Positions 1-8,529 are shown, counted from the stretch's first letter. The stretch is DNA of 64,000 nucleotides from Mycolicibacterium goodii (GCF_022370755.2 NZ_CP092364.2:3534001-3598000), one strand, 5' to 3'. Numbers and translations are program-made. The notes: a model not told the origin generated them from the letters alone.

Positions 1-518
1 GCGACGGCCTCGCGGACGCCCGCGACCACCTCGGAGCTCTCCCGGGGGTGTTTTCCGTCCAGGCCGGCGGCCGGGATCGACAGCTTGACGTCCTCGACCA
101 CGCGCGGGCCGGCCACGCCCAGTGATTTACGGGTTTCGTCGTGGGCCCACACCCCGCCGTAGCGCCCGTGGGCGGCGCCGATCACGGCGACGGGCTTGCC
201 CTGCAGCGCCCCACTGCCGTACGGCCGCGACAGCCAGTCGATGGCGTTCTTGAGGACTGCGGGGATGGTGGCGTTGTATTCGGGTGTGACGATCAGCGCG
301 GCGTCCGCTCCGGCCGCGGCCGTACGCAGCGCCACCACCGGTTCCGGCGCATCGGCGGTGTCGAGGTCTTCGTTGTAGAAGGGCACCTCACCCAGCCGGT
401 CGAACACCCGCAGGTCCACACCGTCGGGGGCGGTTTCGATCGCCAGTTCGGCGAGCTGCCGGTTGATGGAGGCGGCCCGGAGACTGCCGACGAGCACCAA
501 CACCTTGATTTCGGCCAT
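1..518 (-). CDS. NADPH-dependent FMN reductase family protein (3' end outside window)
   Basis: Flavodoxin-like quinone or azo reductase that would use NAD(P)H and FMN in the cytosol. The protein begins MAEIKVLVLVGSLR, giving the beta1 strand and the G-S-L-R phosphate loop typical of NADPH-dependent FMN reductases, followed by TPEYNATIPAVLKNAIDW, the family signature that contacts the flavin. About 172 codons are visible and the C-terminus runs off the left edge. The start at 518 is chosen because GGAAGG lies about seven bases upstream; an ATG two codons earlier is too close to it. The gene is divergent from a TetR regulator, with a perfect palindrome between them. This arrangement matches the M. 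tuberculosis pair Rv3054c/Rv3055 from memory. The substrate is unknown. Confidence 0.85.
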   Translation of the reverse strand, partial: MAEIKVLVLVGSLRAASINRQLAELAIETAPDGVDLRVFDRLGEVPFYNEDLDTADAPEPVVALRTAAAGADAALIVTPEYNATIPAVLKNAIDWLSRPYGSGALQGKPVAVIGAAHGRYGGVWAHDETRKSLGVAGPRVVEDVKLSIPAAGLDGKHPRESSEVVAGVREAV

Positions 519-560
519 GCACATTCCTTCCACGTGATCCGATGTCCACAGGAGCTCAAC

Positions 561-574
561 CGGACCATGGTCCG
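561..574. promoter_or_regulatory. Perfect 14-bp palindrome, probable TetR operator
   Basis: CGGACCATGGTCCG is fully self-complementary and lies in the 99-bp divergent gap between the FMN reductase and the TetR gene. A TetR regulator commonly binds such a site and represses both itself and its divergent neighbour. The ATG inside the palindrome is in frame with the regulator, but I take it as operator rather than start codon. Confidence 0.5.
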
Positions 575-617
575 ATTCATTCCGGCCCCGCCGGATTCCC
601 CGGAATTCACAGATAAA

Positions 618-1232
618 GTGGCTGTCGTGGCAGTTTCTGACCGTTCCGTCCGGCTCGAGGTCACCGATCGCGCGCCCCAGGAACGCGGTGACGCCGCCCG
701 GAACCGGGCAGCGATCCTCGACGCGGCGCGCCGGCTCATCGCCGAACGGGGACCCGACGCGGTGAGCACCGACGACATCGCGGTCGAGGCCGGCGTCGGG
801 AAGGGCACGCTGTTCCGCCGGTTCGGCACCCGCGCCGGCCTGATGATGGTGCTGCTCGACGAGGACGAAAAGGTACACCAGGCAGCGTTCATGTTCGGGC
901 CGCCTCCGCTCGGGCCCGGCGCCCCTCCTCTGGACCGCCTGCTCGCCTACGGACGCGAGCGTCTGAAGTTCGTTCGCGAGCACCACGCGCTGCTCTCCGA
1001 CGCCGCGCGCGATCCACATGCGCGCTTCGGCGGGCCGGACACCCTGCACCGGGCCCACGTCAGGATGCTGCTGGAGGCCGCGGGCACCACCGGGGATCTC
1101 GATGCGCAGGCCGACGCGCTGGTCGCGCTGCTCGATGCCGACTACATCGCCTACCAACTGGAGCGTGGGCGCACCTGCGACGTCCAGGCCTCCGCCTGGG
1201 CCGACACCGCACGCAAGTTGTGTGGCCACTAG
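618..1232 (+). CDS. TetR-family transcriptional regulator
   Basis: Cytosolic DNA-binding repressor of about 204 residues. The N-terminal helix-turn-helix is clear: RNRAAILDAARRLIAERG, then DDIAVEAGVGKGTLFRRFG. The C-terminal helical domain is of the kind that senses small ligands. I start it at GTG 618, downstream of the palindrome at 561-574; an in-frame ATG at 567 would add 17 residues but sits inside that palindrome, and GTG 627 is also possible. The gene ends four bases before dinB2, so the two are probably co-transcribed. Likely targets are itself, dinB2 and the divergent FMN reductase. The ligand is not evident. It corresponds in context to Rv3055. Confidence 0.85.
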   Translation: MAVVAVSDRSVRLEVTDRAPQERGDAARNRAAILDAARRLIAERGPDAVSTDDIAVEAGVGKGTLFRRFGTRAGLMMVLLDEDEKVHQAAFMFGPPPLGPGAPPLDRLLAYGRERLKFVREHHALLSDAARDPHARFGGPDTLHRAHVRMLLEAAGTTGDLDAQADALVALLDADYIAYQLERGRTCDVQASAWADTARKLCGH

Positions 1233-1236
1233 CACG

Positions 1237-2307
1237 ATGACCAGATGGGTGCTCCACGTCGACCTGGATCAGTTCCTGGCGTCGGTGGAGTTGCGCCGGC
1301 GCCCCGACCTGCGGGGTCTTCCCGTCATCGTCGGCGGCAGCGGTGACCCCACCGAACCGCGCAAGGTCGTCACATGTGCGTCGTACGAGGCCCGCGAGTT
1401 CGGCGTGCACGCCGGGATGCCGCTGCGGGCCGCGGCAAGGCGCTGCCCCGAAGCCACGTTTCTTCCGTCGGACCCGGCGGCGTACGACGAGGCGTCCGAA
1501 CAGGTCATGAGCCTGCTGCGCGACCTGGGACACCCGCTGGAAGTGTGGGGCTGGGATGAGGCGTACCTGGGTGCCGACCTCGACGACGACGATGATCCCG
1601 TGGAGTTGGCCGAGCGCATCCGCACCGTGATCGCGGCCGAGACCGGACTGTCCTGCTCGGTCGGGATCAGTGACAACAAGCAGCGGGCCAAGGTCGCCAC
1701 CGGATTCGCCAAGCCCGCCGGGATCTATGTGCTGACCGAGACCAACTGGATGACGGTGATGGGCGACCGTCCGCCCGACGCGCTGTGGGGTATCGGGCCG
1801 AAGACCACCAAGAAGCTTGCGGCGATGGGCATCACGACGGTCGCCGACCTGGCCGCGACCGATGCCTCGGTCCTGACGGCAGCGTTCGGCCCGAGCACCG
1901 GGTTGTGGATCCTGCTGCTCGCCAAGGGCGGTGGCGACGCCGAGGTCAGCTCCGAGCCGTGGATCCCCCGCTCACGCAGTCACGTCGTGACGTTCCCACA
2001 GGATTTGACCGAGCGCGGCGACATCGCCTCGGCCGTGCGCGATCTCGCGCTCCAGACGCTGACCGAGATCATCGAGCAGGGCCGCATCGTGACTCGAGTG
2101 GCGGTCACGGTGCGCACGAGCACCTTCTACACCCGCACCAAGATCCGCAAGCTTGCCGTGCCCAGCACCGACGCCGACCAGATCGTCGACACGGCGCTGG
2201 CGGTGCTGGACCAGTTCGAACTCGACCGCCCGGTCCGGCTGCTCGGGGTCCGACTGGAACTCGCGATGGACGACATCCCCGGAACGGCTGTCACCGCGGG
2301 CACCTAA
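1237..2307 (+). CDS. dinB2: Y-family DNA polymerase IV (DinB2 type)
   Basis: Translesion DNA polymerase, 356 residues. The metal-binding motifs are present: HVDLDQF near residues 7-13 and WDEAYLG near residue 105, followed by little-finger sequence (SRSHVVTFPQDLTERGD). In most DinB proteins the residue after the first Phe is a second aromatic that acts as the steric gate excluding ribonucleotides. Here position 14 is Leu (DQFLASVE), the feature reported for M. smegmatis DinB2, which readily incorporates ribonucleotides. No obvious C-terminal clamp-binding QxxLxLF motif is visible. The gene starts four bases after the TetR stop, so expression probably follows that regulator. Orthologue by context: Rv3056. 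Confidence 0.92.
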   Translation: MTRWVLHVDLDQFLASVELRRRPDLRGLPVIVGGSGDPTEPRKVVTCASYEAREFGVHAGMPLRAAARRCPEATFLPSDPAAYDEASEQVMSLLRDLGHPLEVWGWDEAYLGADLDDDDDPVELAERIRTVIAAETGLSCSVGISDNKQRAKVATGFAKPAGIYVLTETNWMTVMGDRPPDALWGIGPKTTKKLAAMGITTVADLAATDASVLTAAFGPSTGLWILLLAKGGGDAEVSSEPWIPRSRSHVVTFPQDLTERGDIASAVRDLALQTLTEIIEQGRIVTRVAVTVRTSTFYTRTKIRKLAVPSTDADQIVDTALAVLDQFELDRPVRLLGVRLELAMDDIPGTAVTAGT

Positions 2308-2317
2308 TCTCGACGCC

Positions 2318-3502
2318 ATGCTGCAGACCGTTGCCATCCGTGGGTACCGCTCACTGCGCGAGGTGGTTCTGCCACTGACCGAGCTCACCGTGATCACCGG
2401 CGCCAACGGCACGGGAAAGTCCTCGGTCTACCGGGCCCTGCGGCTGCTGGCCGATTGCGGACGCGGGCAGGTGATCGGTTCACTCGCCCGAGAAGGCGGC
2501 CTGCAGTCGGTGCTGTGGGCAGGGCCCGAGCGCCCGGCCGAGGATGCACAGGGCACCACCCGCACGCGTCCCGTTTCGCTCGAAATGGGTTTTGCGGCAG
2601 ATGATTTCGGATACCTGGTCGATCTCGGCCTGCCCCAGATGGCGGGCGCGCCTGCCCACGGCACCGCGTCGGCGTTCACGCTCGACCCCGAGATCAAGCG
2701 GGAGGTGGTGTTCGCCGGACCGGTGCTGCGCCCGAGTTCGGCACTGGTGCGGCGCACCAGGGAATTCGCCGAGACGGCCGCGGAATCCGGACGCGGCTTC
2801 GACGAGCTCAGCCGATCGCTGCCGCCGTATCGCAGCGTGCTCGCCGAGTACGCCCACCCCCATGCCCTGCCGGAATTGTCGGCGGTATCAGAACGCTTGC
2901 GCGACTGGCGCTTCTACGACGGGTTCCGCGTCGACGCGGGCGCACCCGCGCGCCGCCCGCACGTCGGCACGCGCACCCCGGTGTTGTCCGACGACGGTTC
3001 TGATCTGGCGGCGGCCGTGCAGACCATCGTCGAAGCCGGTCTCGACGATCTGCAGCGGGCGGTGGGCGACGCGTTCGACGGCGCCAGGGTGTCGGTCGCG
3101 GTCCGCGACGGCCTGTTCGATCTGCAACTGCACCAACCGGGCATGCTGCGTCCGCTGCGTGCTGCGGAGCTGTCCGACGGCACACTGCGGTTCCTGTTGT
3201 GGGCGGCCGCACTGCTGAGCCCGAGTCCGCCGTCGCTCATGGTGCTCAACGAACCCGAGACGTCGCTGCACCCCGACCTGGTGCGTCCCCTGGCCTCGCT
3301 GATCCGCACCGCGGCCACCCAGACGCAGGTCGTGGTGGTCACCCACTCCCGCGCCCTACTGGGATTTCTCGACACCACCCCGGTCGGCGACGACCATCGG
3401 GGTTCTGCCATCGAGATCGAGTTGTACAAGCAGTGGGGTGAGACCAAGGTTACCGGGCAGGGCCTGCTCTCGACGCCCTCCTGGCACTGGGGAAACCGCT
3501 GA
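2318..3502 (+). CDS. AAA/ABC-type predicted ATPase (AAA_21, RecF/OLD-like)
   Basis: A 394-residue predicted cytosolic ATPase. The N-terminus has RGYRSLREVVLPL, typical of SMC/RecF-like ATPases, then a Walker A loop GANGTGKSS near residue 30. A signature-like LSDGT and a Walker B LMVLNEPETSLHP lie near residues 290 and 305, and VVVTHSRALL follows as the switch histidine. No nuclease (TOPRIM) domain or membrane segment is fused. It starts ten bases after dinB2 and is probably in the same operon, which makes a DNA-repair or defence role possible, but the function is not established. It is absent from the M. tuberculosis block as I remember it, so it looks like an accessory insertion. Confidence 0.8.
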   Translation: MLQTVAIRGYRSLREVVLPLTELTVITGANGTGKSSVYRALRLLADCGRGQVIGSLAREGGLQSVLWAGPERPAEDAQGTTRTRPVSLEMGFAADDFGYLVDLGLPQMAGAPAHGTASAFTLDPEIKREVVFAGPVLRPSSALVRRTREFAETAAESGRGFDELSRSLPPYRSVLAEYAHPHALPELSAVSERLRDWRFYDGFRVDAGAPARRPHVGTRTPVLSDDGSDLAAAVQTIVEAGLDDLQRAVGDAFDGARVSVAVRDGLFDLQLHQPGMLRPLRAAELSDGTLRFLLWAAALLSPSPPSLMVLNEPETSLHPDLVRPLASLIRTAATQTQVVVVTHSRALLGFLDTTPVGDDHRGSAIEIELYKQWGETKVTGQGLLSTPSWHWGNR

Positions 3503-3595
3503 GCCAGCTGAACAGTTCGTGCCCCGGTCAGCCGCCGTTCATTTGCGTCGGCTTATCTGACTCGCGCTCAACATTCCACGAGTCAAGGAGAAGCG

Positions 3596-5131
3596 GTGCC
3601 CGTCAACACATATCTCAAAACGGCGGCGGTGATCGGTGCCGTGTCGCTGCTGCCGCTCACCGGCTGCAGCAGCGACAAAACCACCGATTCCAGCGGCGAC
3701 ACGGTGCACCGCTCGGCCAGTGGCGACATCGCCGCCAACGGGGGCGCACGCCGGATCGGCGGCGACCAAACGGATTCCGAACGCAACGCCATCAACGGCG
3801 GCGAGGCCCGCAACGTCATCCTGCTGATCGGCGACGGCATGGGTGATTCCGAGATCACCATGGCCCGCAACTACCAGAAGGGCGCGGGCGGGAGCTTCGA
3901 CGGCCTCGATGCACTACCGCTCTCCGGTCAGTACACGACCTACGCGCTCAACAAGGACGGCAAGCCGAACTACGTCACCGACTCCGCCGCCAGCGCCACG
4001 GGATGGACCACCGGAACGAAGACCTACAACGGTGCGCTAGGCATCGACATCAAGGGCAACCGCCAGAATACGATCCTCGAACTCGCCAAGGCGCAGGGCT
4101 TCGCGACCGGTGACGTCACCACGTCCGAGATCCAGGATGCCACCCCGGCGTCGCTCTTCTCCCACATCAGCGAGCGCGACTGCTACGGCCCGGCCGAAAC
4201 CGCCGCCGATTGCCCCACGGACGCCCTGGAGAACGGCGGTCCGGGTTCGGTGACCGAGCAATTGTTGACCACCCGCCCGGACCTGACCCTCGGCGGTGGC
4301 GCCGAGACGTTCACGCAAACGGCCAACGCCGGTGACTTCAAGGGCAAGACGCTCGAGGCCCAGGCCAAGGAGCGGGGCTTCCAGATCGTGCGCACCGCAG
4401 ACGAATTGGACGCAATTGGTGCGGCCGATCAGGACAATCCGGTGATCGGCCTGTTCGCTGACGGCAACATGCCGGTGCGCTGGTCCGGTCCGCCCGCGGT
4501 CCACCACGGCTACCTGCAGCCCGCGGTCAAGTGCACCGACAATCCGGAGCGGGGCGCCGAGGTGCCCAAGCTCGCCGCGATGACCCAGAAGGCCATCGAC
4601 TTGCTCAAGAACGGAAAGGCCGGCAAGGACAAAGGCTTCTACCTCCAGGTGGAGGGCGCGTCGATCGACAAGAAGGATCACGACGCCGATCCGTGCGGCC
4701 AGATCGGCGAGACGGTCGACTTCGACGAGGCCGTGCAGACCGCGCTCAAGTTCGCGCGCGAGGACGGCAACACGCTGGTGGTGGTGACCGCCGACCACGG
4801 CCACAGCAGCCAGATCGTCGAGCCGCTCACCGAGGACGACCTCCGCGACATCGCCGAGGACACCAAGCAGCCCGTAGAACGGGTCCGCGACACCATGTAT
4901 CCGGGCCTCACCCGCAAGCTCGTCACGGCTGACGGTGCCGAGATGACGGTCAGCTACGGCACTTCTGCCGACGTCGACATCGAGAGCGAGACGCACACGG
5001 GCACGCAGGTGCGGGTCGCGGCGTACGGACCGAGGGCCGCGAACGTCGTCGGGCTGACGGATCAGACCGACCTGTTCTTCACCATGACCGATGCGCTCGG
5101 GCTGAACCGTGACGAGGAGCCCGCGCACTAG
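3596..5131 (+). CDS. Alkaline phosphatase (PhoA family), predicted lipoprotein
   Basis: Secreted phosphomonoesterase of 511 residues. The N-terminus has a short hydrophobic stretch ending in LLPLTGC, a lipobox that predicts signal peptidase II cleavage and lipid anchoring at Cys24. Catalytic elements of the alkaline phosphatase fold follow: [11 protein letters not shown] (metal Asp), [17 protein letters not shown] (the Ser nucleophile), [14 protein letters not shown] (metal ligands) and [13 protein letters not shown] near the C-terminus. GTG 3596 is preceded by AAGGAGA. The gene has its own 93-bp upstream gap after the ATPase. Its TAG stop overlaps the left target-site copy of the adjacent IS element, which leaves the stop codon intact. 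Presumed role: phosphate scavenging from organic phosphates. Confidence 0.9.
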   Translation: MPVNTYLKTAAVIGAVSLLPLTGCSSDKTTDSSGDTVHRSASGDIAANGGARRIGGDQTDSERNAINGGEARNVILLIGDGMGDSEITMARNYQKGAGGSFDGLDALPLSGQYTTYALNKDGKPNYVTDSAASATGWTTGTKTYNGALGIDIKGNRQNTILELAKAQGFATGDVTTSEIQDATPASLFSHISERDCYGPAETAADCPTDALENGGPGSVTEQLLTTRPDLTLGGGAETFTQTANAGDFKGKTLEAQAKERGFQIVRTADELDAIGAADQDNPVIGLFADGNMPVRWSGPPAVHHGYLQPAVKCTDNPERGAEVPKLAAMTQKAIDLLKNGKAGKDKGFYLQVEGASIDKKDHDADPCGQIGETVDFDEAVQTALKFAREDGNTLVVVTADHGHSSQIVEPLTEDDLRDIAEDTKQPVERVRDTMYPGLTRKLVTADGAEMTVSYGTSADVDIESETHTGTQVRVAAYGPRAANVVGLTDQTDLFFTMTDALGLNRDEEPAH

Positions 5132-5146
5132 GAGTCTGCTGAATTA
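5132..5146 (+). repeat. Left terminal inverted repeat of the IS1182-type element
   Basis: GAGTCTGCTGAATTA, directly after the CTAG that forms the end of the phosphatase gene. It pairs with 6887-6901 with one mismatch. Confidence 0.85.
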
Positions 5147-5196
5147 ATCCGGCGTGGTGGCGGGGTTTGTGGCTGGGTTCTCGAGATGATTAATGG

Positions 5197-6744
5197 ATGC
5201 AGGGGCATTCTGATGATCAGCGTGAGCTGTTGGATGCGGAGTCGGTTGCCGGGCATCTGCTGAAGTCCGACAGCATGTTTGCATTTCTGGCCGAACACCG
5301 CCACGAGTTGTTTCCCGAGGCGATGTTCGCTGATCTTTTCCCGTCGCGGCGGGGGCGTCCGAGCGTGCCGGCCGAGGTGATGGCTTCGGTGATCACCCTG
5401 CAGGCCCTGCACGGGCTCTCTGATAGCGAGACCGTGGACGCGGTCACCTTCGATCTGCGCTGGAAAGTCGCGTGCGGGTTGGCGGTGACCGCGCCGGCGT
5501 TTCACTCGACCACGCTGACCTACTGGCGGCGCCGGCTGGCGGCCTCGCAGGCGCCGGACCGGATCTTTGAGGCGGTCAAGGCCGTCGTGGCGCAGACCGG
5601 TGTGTTGGCCAAAAAGACGCGGCGAGCGTTGGACTCCACCGTGCTCGATGATGCGGTGGCCACCCAGGACACCGTAACCCAGCTGATCGCTGCGATCCGC
5701 CGGGTCGGGCGCGAAGTCCCGGGGGCCGGCGAGGTGATCACCACTTACTGCACCGCCCACGATTACAGCGATCCGGGTAAACCGGCGATCGCCTGGAACG
5801 ACAGAACCGCCCGCGACCAGCTTGTCGACGCCTTGGTCGGCGATGCGCACCGGCTGCTAAGGCATCTGCCCGACCAGGAACTGGGCCCGCGGGCCGCTGA
5901 GGCGGTGTCGTTGTTGGCGCTGGTCGCCGGCCAGGACGTCGAACCGGTCGAGGGTTCTGATGGCACCGACGGGCAGTGGCGCATCGCCCAGAAGGTGGCC
6001 GGTGATCGGGTGATCTCTACCGTGGATCCCGAAGCCCGCCATGCCCATAAGACGGTGCATCGCCGCCAGGACGGATACAAGGCCCACATCGCCGTCGAAC
6101 CCGACACCGGAATCATCACCGACTGCGCGCTGACCAAGGCAAGCGGACAAGACAATCACGAAGCCGTCATCGGACTGGCGCTGCTGGCACACGAGACGAC
6201 GGCGGTGCGGGTGCTCGGCGACTCGGCCTACGGCACCGGTCAGGCACGGGCGACGCTGGCCGAGCTCAAGCATGTCGCCGTGATCAAACCGCTCCCGCTG
6301 AGAACCCCGGTCCCGGGTGGGTTCACCAGCGATGACTTCACCATCGATTTCGCGGCCCGTACCGTGACGTGTCCGGCCGAGCACACCATCCCCATCGGAC
6401 CTAGCGGTGGAGCTGCATTCGAAAAGCATTGCCGGTCATGCGCTTTGAGGCACCTGTGCACCACCGCAGTGCGTGGGCGAAAGCTCACCATCAGCGAACA
6501 CGAACCGCACCTACGTGCCGCCCGCGCCCTCGCGCGCACACCCGAATGGCAGGCTGAGTACCGCCAACACCGCCCCATGGTGGAACGCTCGATCGCCTGG
6601 TTGACCCGCGGCAACCGCAAAGTCCGCTACCGCGGCGTCAGCAAGAACAACCACTGGCTGCACCACCGCGCCGCCGCATTGAACCTGCGCCGCCTGATCA
6701 GCATGGGCCTGACCCACACCGGCACCACCTGGGCCATCGCCTAA
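5197..6744 (+). CDS. IS1182-family transposase (DDE)
   Basis: A 515-residue transposase that cuts and joins the element ends. The N-terminal DUF772-type region is recognisable (RRGRPSVPAEVMASVITLQ). Candidate catalytic acids are in ALDSTVLDDAV (about residue 146), VLGDSAYGTGQ (about 341) and RPMVERSIAWL (about 463), the D-D-E spacing of the family. A Cys-rich knuckle (C-x2-C, HCRSCALRHLC) precedes the third acid, as in other IS1182 members. Full length and no internal stops indicate a functional copy. It lies 51 bp inside the left end, and its codon use is less extreme than that of the neighbouring chromosomal genes. Confidence 0.92.
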   Translation: MQGHSDDQRELLDAESVAGHLLKSDSMFAFLAEHRHELFPEAMFADLFPSRRGRPSVPAEVMASVITLQALHGLSDSETVDAVTFDLRWKVACGLAVTAPAFHSTTLTYWRRRLAASQAPDRIFEAVKAVVAQTGVLAKKTRRALDSTVLDDAVATQDTVTQLIAAIRRVGREVPGAGEVITTYCTAHDYSDPGKPAIAWNDRTARDQLVDALVGDAHRLLRHLPDQELGPRAAEAVSLLALVAGQDVEPVEGSDGTDGQWRIAQKVAGDRVISTVDPEARHAHKTVHRRQDGYKAHIAVEPDTGIITDCALTKASGQDNHEAVIGLALLAHETTAVRVLGDSAYGTGQARATLAELKHVAVIKPLPLRTPVPGGFTSDDFTIDFAARTVTCPAEHTIPIGPSGGAAFEKHCRSCALRHLCTTAVRGRKLTISEHEPHLRAARALARTPEWQAEYRQHRPMVERSIAWLTRGNRKVRYRGVSKNNHWLHHRAAALNLRRLISMGLTHTGTTWAIA

Positions 6745-6886
6745 GCCCAGACATCCCGGCGGCCTTGCGGCGCGAACATCGGATTGCCACGCCCCAAACG
6801 GCGGGGCAATCCCAAATCTGTCGGCCTGCCTGTGACTTCACACACGCGCCGACGAGCGCTTGAGACGCCCCGCCCCATCAACCCAC

Positions 6887-6901
6887 TAATTCAGCAGGCT
6901 C
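6887..6901 (-). repeat. Right terminal inverted repeat of the IS1182-type element
   Basis: Reads GAGCCTGCTGAATTA on the minus strand and is followed outward by CTAG, the second copy of the presumed target duplication. Confidence 0.85.
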
Positions 6902-6909
6902 CTAGAGGT

Positions 6910-7773
6910 TCAGCGAGGCGATGTGCCGGAGCGCAACGCGCGAGTGAACAACACGTTCACCTGGCGCATCGCCACGCTGTAGGGCCACCAGGCCACACGC
7001 TTGAACGCATACAGCGCACGGATGTCGGGCGAGGTGTAGATCAGGAACCGGTTGCGGCGCACCCCCGCGAGGATCTTCGCAGCGGCCTTCTCGGGCGAGA
7101 TCGCATGCCCGGCAAAACGATCCACCCACTTCTTGACGTTGGGATCCTCACGGTCGACACCGGCGATCTCGACGGTCTGCACCAGACCCGTCTTCACCGC
7201 GCCGGGTACCACCACCGACACCCCGATGCGGTGGCGTGCCAGGTCGAAGCGCAGCACCTCACTCACCCCGCGCAGACCGAATTTGCTTGCGCTGTAAGCG
7301 CCGTGCCACGGCAGGGCGACCAGACCGGCTGCCGAGGACACGTTCACCAGGTGGCCGCCGCGGCGCGCCTGGATCATCGGCGGGATGAACTCTTCGATCA
7401 CGTGGATGGGGCCCATCAGGTTGATGTCGATCATCGACCGCCACTGCTGATGGCTGAGCCGGTCCACGGTGCCCCATGCCGACACGCCCGCGATGTTCAT
7501 CACGACATCCATCGACCCGTGCGCGGCGTGGATGTCCTTCGCGAATTCCCTGACCTGGTCGTAGTCGGAGATGTCAAGGACCCGGTGGGCCGGCACCTGT
7601 GCACCGAGGGCACGCGCGTCGGCGACCGTCTGCGTCAGCCCGTCGGCATCGCGGTCGGTCAGAAACAGCTCAGCGCCCGCCGCGGCGAGTGCGAGGGCCG
7701 TGGCACGGCCGATGCCGCTGGCCGCCCCGGTCACGAAACATCTCTTGCCCCCGAAGTCGCTCCCCTGCGCCAT
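6910..7773 (-). CDS. Short-chain dehydrogenase/reductase (Rv3057c-like)
   Basis: Classical SDR of 287 residues using NAD(P)(H). It shows TGAASGIGRAT for the dinucleotide loop, NIAG, a catalytic Ser in VNVSSAAGL, and YSASKFG (Tyr and Lys). The long C-terminal tail with aromatic and basic residues (YAFKRVAWWPYSVAM) may touch the membrane, as in related lipid- or sterol-active SDRs. It starts 23 bp after the TetR gene, so the two form a leftward operon divergent from cyp136, an arrangement shared with Rv3057c-Rv3059. A role in oxidising or reducing the P450 product is an inference from that linkage. Confidence 0.88.
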   Translation of the reverse strand: MAQGSDFGGKRCFVTGAASGIGRATALALAAAGAELFLTDRDADGLTQTVADARALGAQVPAHRVLDISDYDQVREFAKDIHAAHGSMDVVMNIAGVSAWGTVDRLSHQQWRSMIDINLMGPIHVIEEFIPPMIQARRGGHLVNVSSAAGLVALPWHGAYSASKFGLRGVSEVLRFDLARHRIGVSVVVPGAVKTGLVQTVEIAGVDREDPNVKKWVDRFAGHAISPEKAAAKILAGVRRNRFLIYTSPDIRALYAFKRVAWWPYSVAMRQVNVLFTRALRSGTSPR

Positions 7774-7796
7774 AGCGGTGACCTTACCGGTGAGAC

Positions 7797-8459
7797 TTAC
7801 TCGGGCAGGCCGCCCCACAGCGCGCTGAGCCACAGGCGTTCGACGATCTCGACGGCACGTGCCGGATCGGCGTCGCGTCCCACGAAACCGACGTCGCGCG
7901 ACAGCGTCATCGCCGTGGTCGCGGTCAAGGTGCGCACCAGCGCGGGCAGATCATCGGAGATCGGCCGGGCACCCTTGTCCTGTTCGATGACGCCGACGAT
8001 CTTCGCGATCGTGGCGTCCTCGAAGTCGTTCATGATCTCGCGGATCTTGGCGTCGGTGTTCTGTGCGACCGTGCAGGCCGACATGACCGGATCATTGGTG
8101 GCGTACACCGCCGCGGCGCTGCCGACCATCCGCTTGGCGAACGCGGCGGGCGATTCGTCCTCGCCGCGCGGCGCGAAGTTGTGTGTGAGCGCGTCGAGTT
8201 CTTCCATGGCCTCGGCCAGGATCACGGCGAGGACCGCGTACTTCGAGTCGAAGTAGAAGTAGAAGCCTGACCGTGCGACGCCGGCGCGCTCACTGATCGT
8301 GCTCACCGAGATGTCCGAGAACGGCTGTTCTTCCAGAAGCTCTCGTACGGCGGTGACGATGGCCTCGCGTTGCCGGTCGCCCCTGGAGCGACGGATCTGC
8401 GTCGGCGCGGCGGCGCCGGCAGAACCGTTGCTGCCTTGCGGTACGGATTCGGCGGTCAT
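7797..8459 (-). CDS. TetR-family regulator, EthR-like (Rv3058c-like)
   Basis: Repressor of 220 residues. The DNA-binding domain reads RQREAIVTAVRELL, then VSTISERAGVARSGFYFYFDSK, close in style to EthR. The C-terminal domain is helical and probably binds a hydrophobic ligand. I choose ATG 8459 because AAGG sits 11 bases upstream; a GTG six codons earlier is possible. The gene is divergent from cyp136 and upstream of an SDR, and a palindrome at 8499-8514 covers the presumed cyp136 promoter, so it most likely controls both directions. Confidence 0.87.
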   Translation of the reverse strand: MTAESVPQGSNGSAGAAAPTQIRRSRGDRQREAIVTAVRELLEEQPFSDISVSTISERAGVARSGFYFYFDSKYAVLAVILAEAMEELDALTHNFAPRGEDESPAAFAKRMVGSAAAVYATNDPVMSACTVAQNTDAKIREIMNDFEDATIAKIVGVIEQDKGARPISDDLPALVRTLTATTAMTLSRDVGFVGRDADPARAVEIVERLWLSALWGGLPE

Positions 8460-8498
8460 GGGTTTAAACCTTGGCACCCGCGACGCGGCAAATCAAAA

Positions 8499-8514
8499 CT
8501 TGACATGCGTCAAG
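8499..8514. promoter_or_regulatory. CTTGAC-N4-GTCAAG operator in the TetR/cyp136 gap
   Basis: Two perfect 6-bp arms separated by ATGC. The palindrome contains the TTGACA that looks like the cyp136 -35 box, so bound repressor would block RNA polymerase. It is the clearest symmetric site in the 131-bp divergent gap. Confidence 0.55.
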
Positions 8515-8529
8515 TACGGGCTCCAAGAT
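8500..8529 (+). promoter_or_regulatory. Probable sigma-A promoter of cyp136
   Basis: TTGACA at 8500-8505 and CAAGAT at 8524-8529, spaced 18 bp. The -35 is a perfect match to consensus and lies inside the inverted repeat; the -10 is moderate. The start codon is about 60 bp downstream, with GGAG between. Confidence 0.45.

Larger units (their letters stand above)
5132..6901 (+). mobile_element. IS1182-family insertion sequence, intact
   Basis: A 1770-bp element with one transposase gene. The ends are imperfect inverted repeats: GAGTCTGCTGAATTA on the left and, read inward from the right, GAGCCTGCTGAATTA (14 of 15 identical). The element is flanked on both sides by CTAG (5128-5131 and 6902-6905), which I read as a 4-bp palindromic target duplication. 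On the left this CTAG supplies the phosphatase TAG stop. Between the transposase stop and the right end lie about 157 bp with GC-rich short inverted segments but no gene. Intact ends and reading frame suggest a recent insertion. Confidence 0.88.

Noticed and set aside
141..617. Long N-terminal extension of the TetR frame
   Set aside because: It overlaps the FMN reductase on the other strand and the palindrome; the conserved domain begins after 618.
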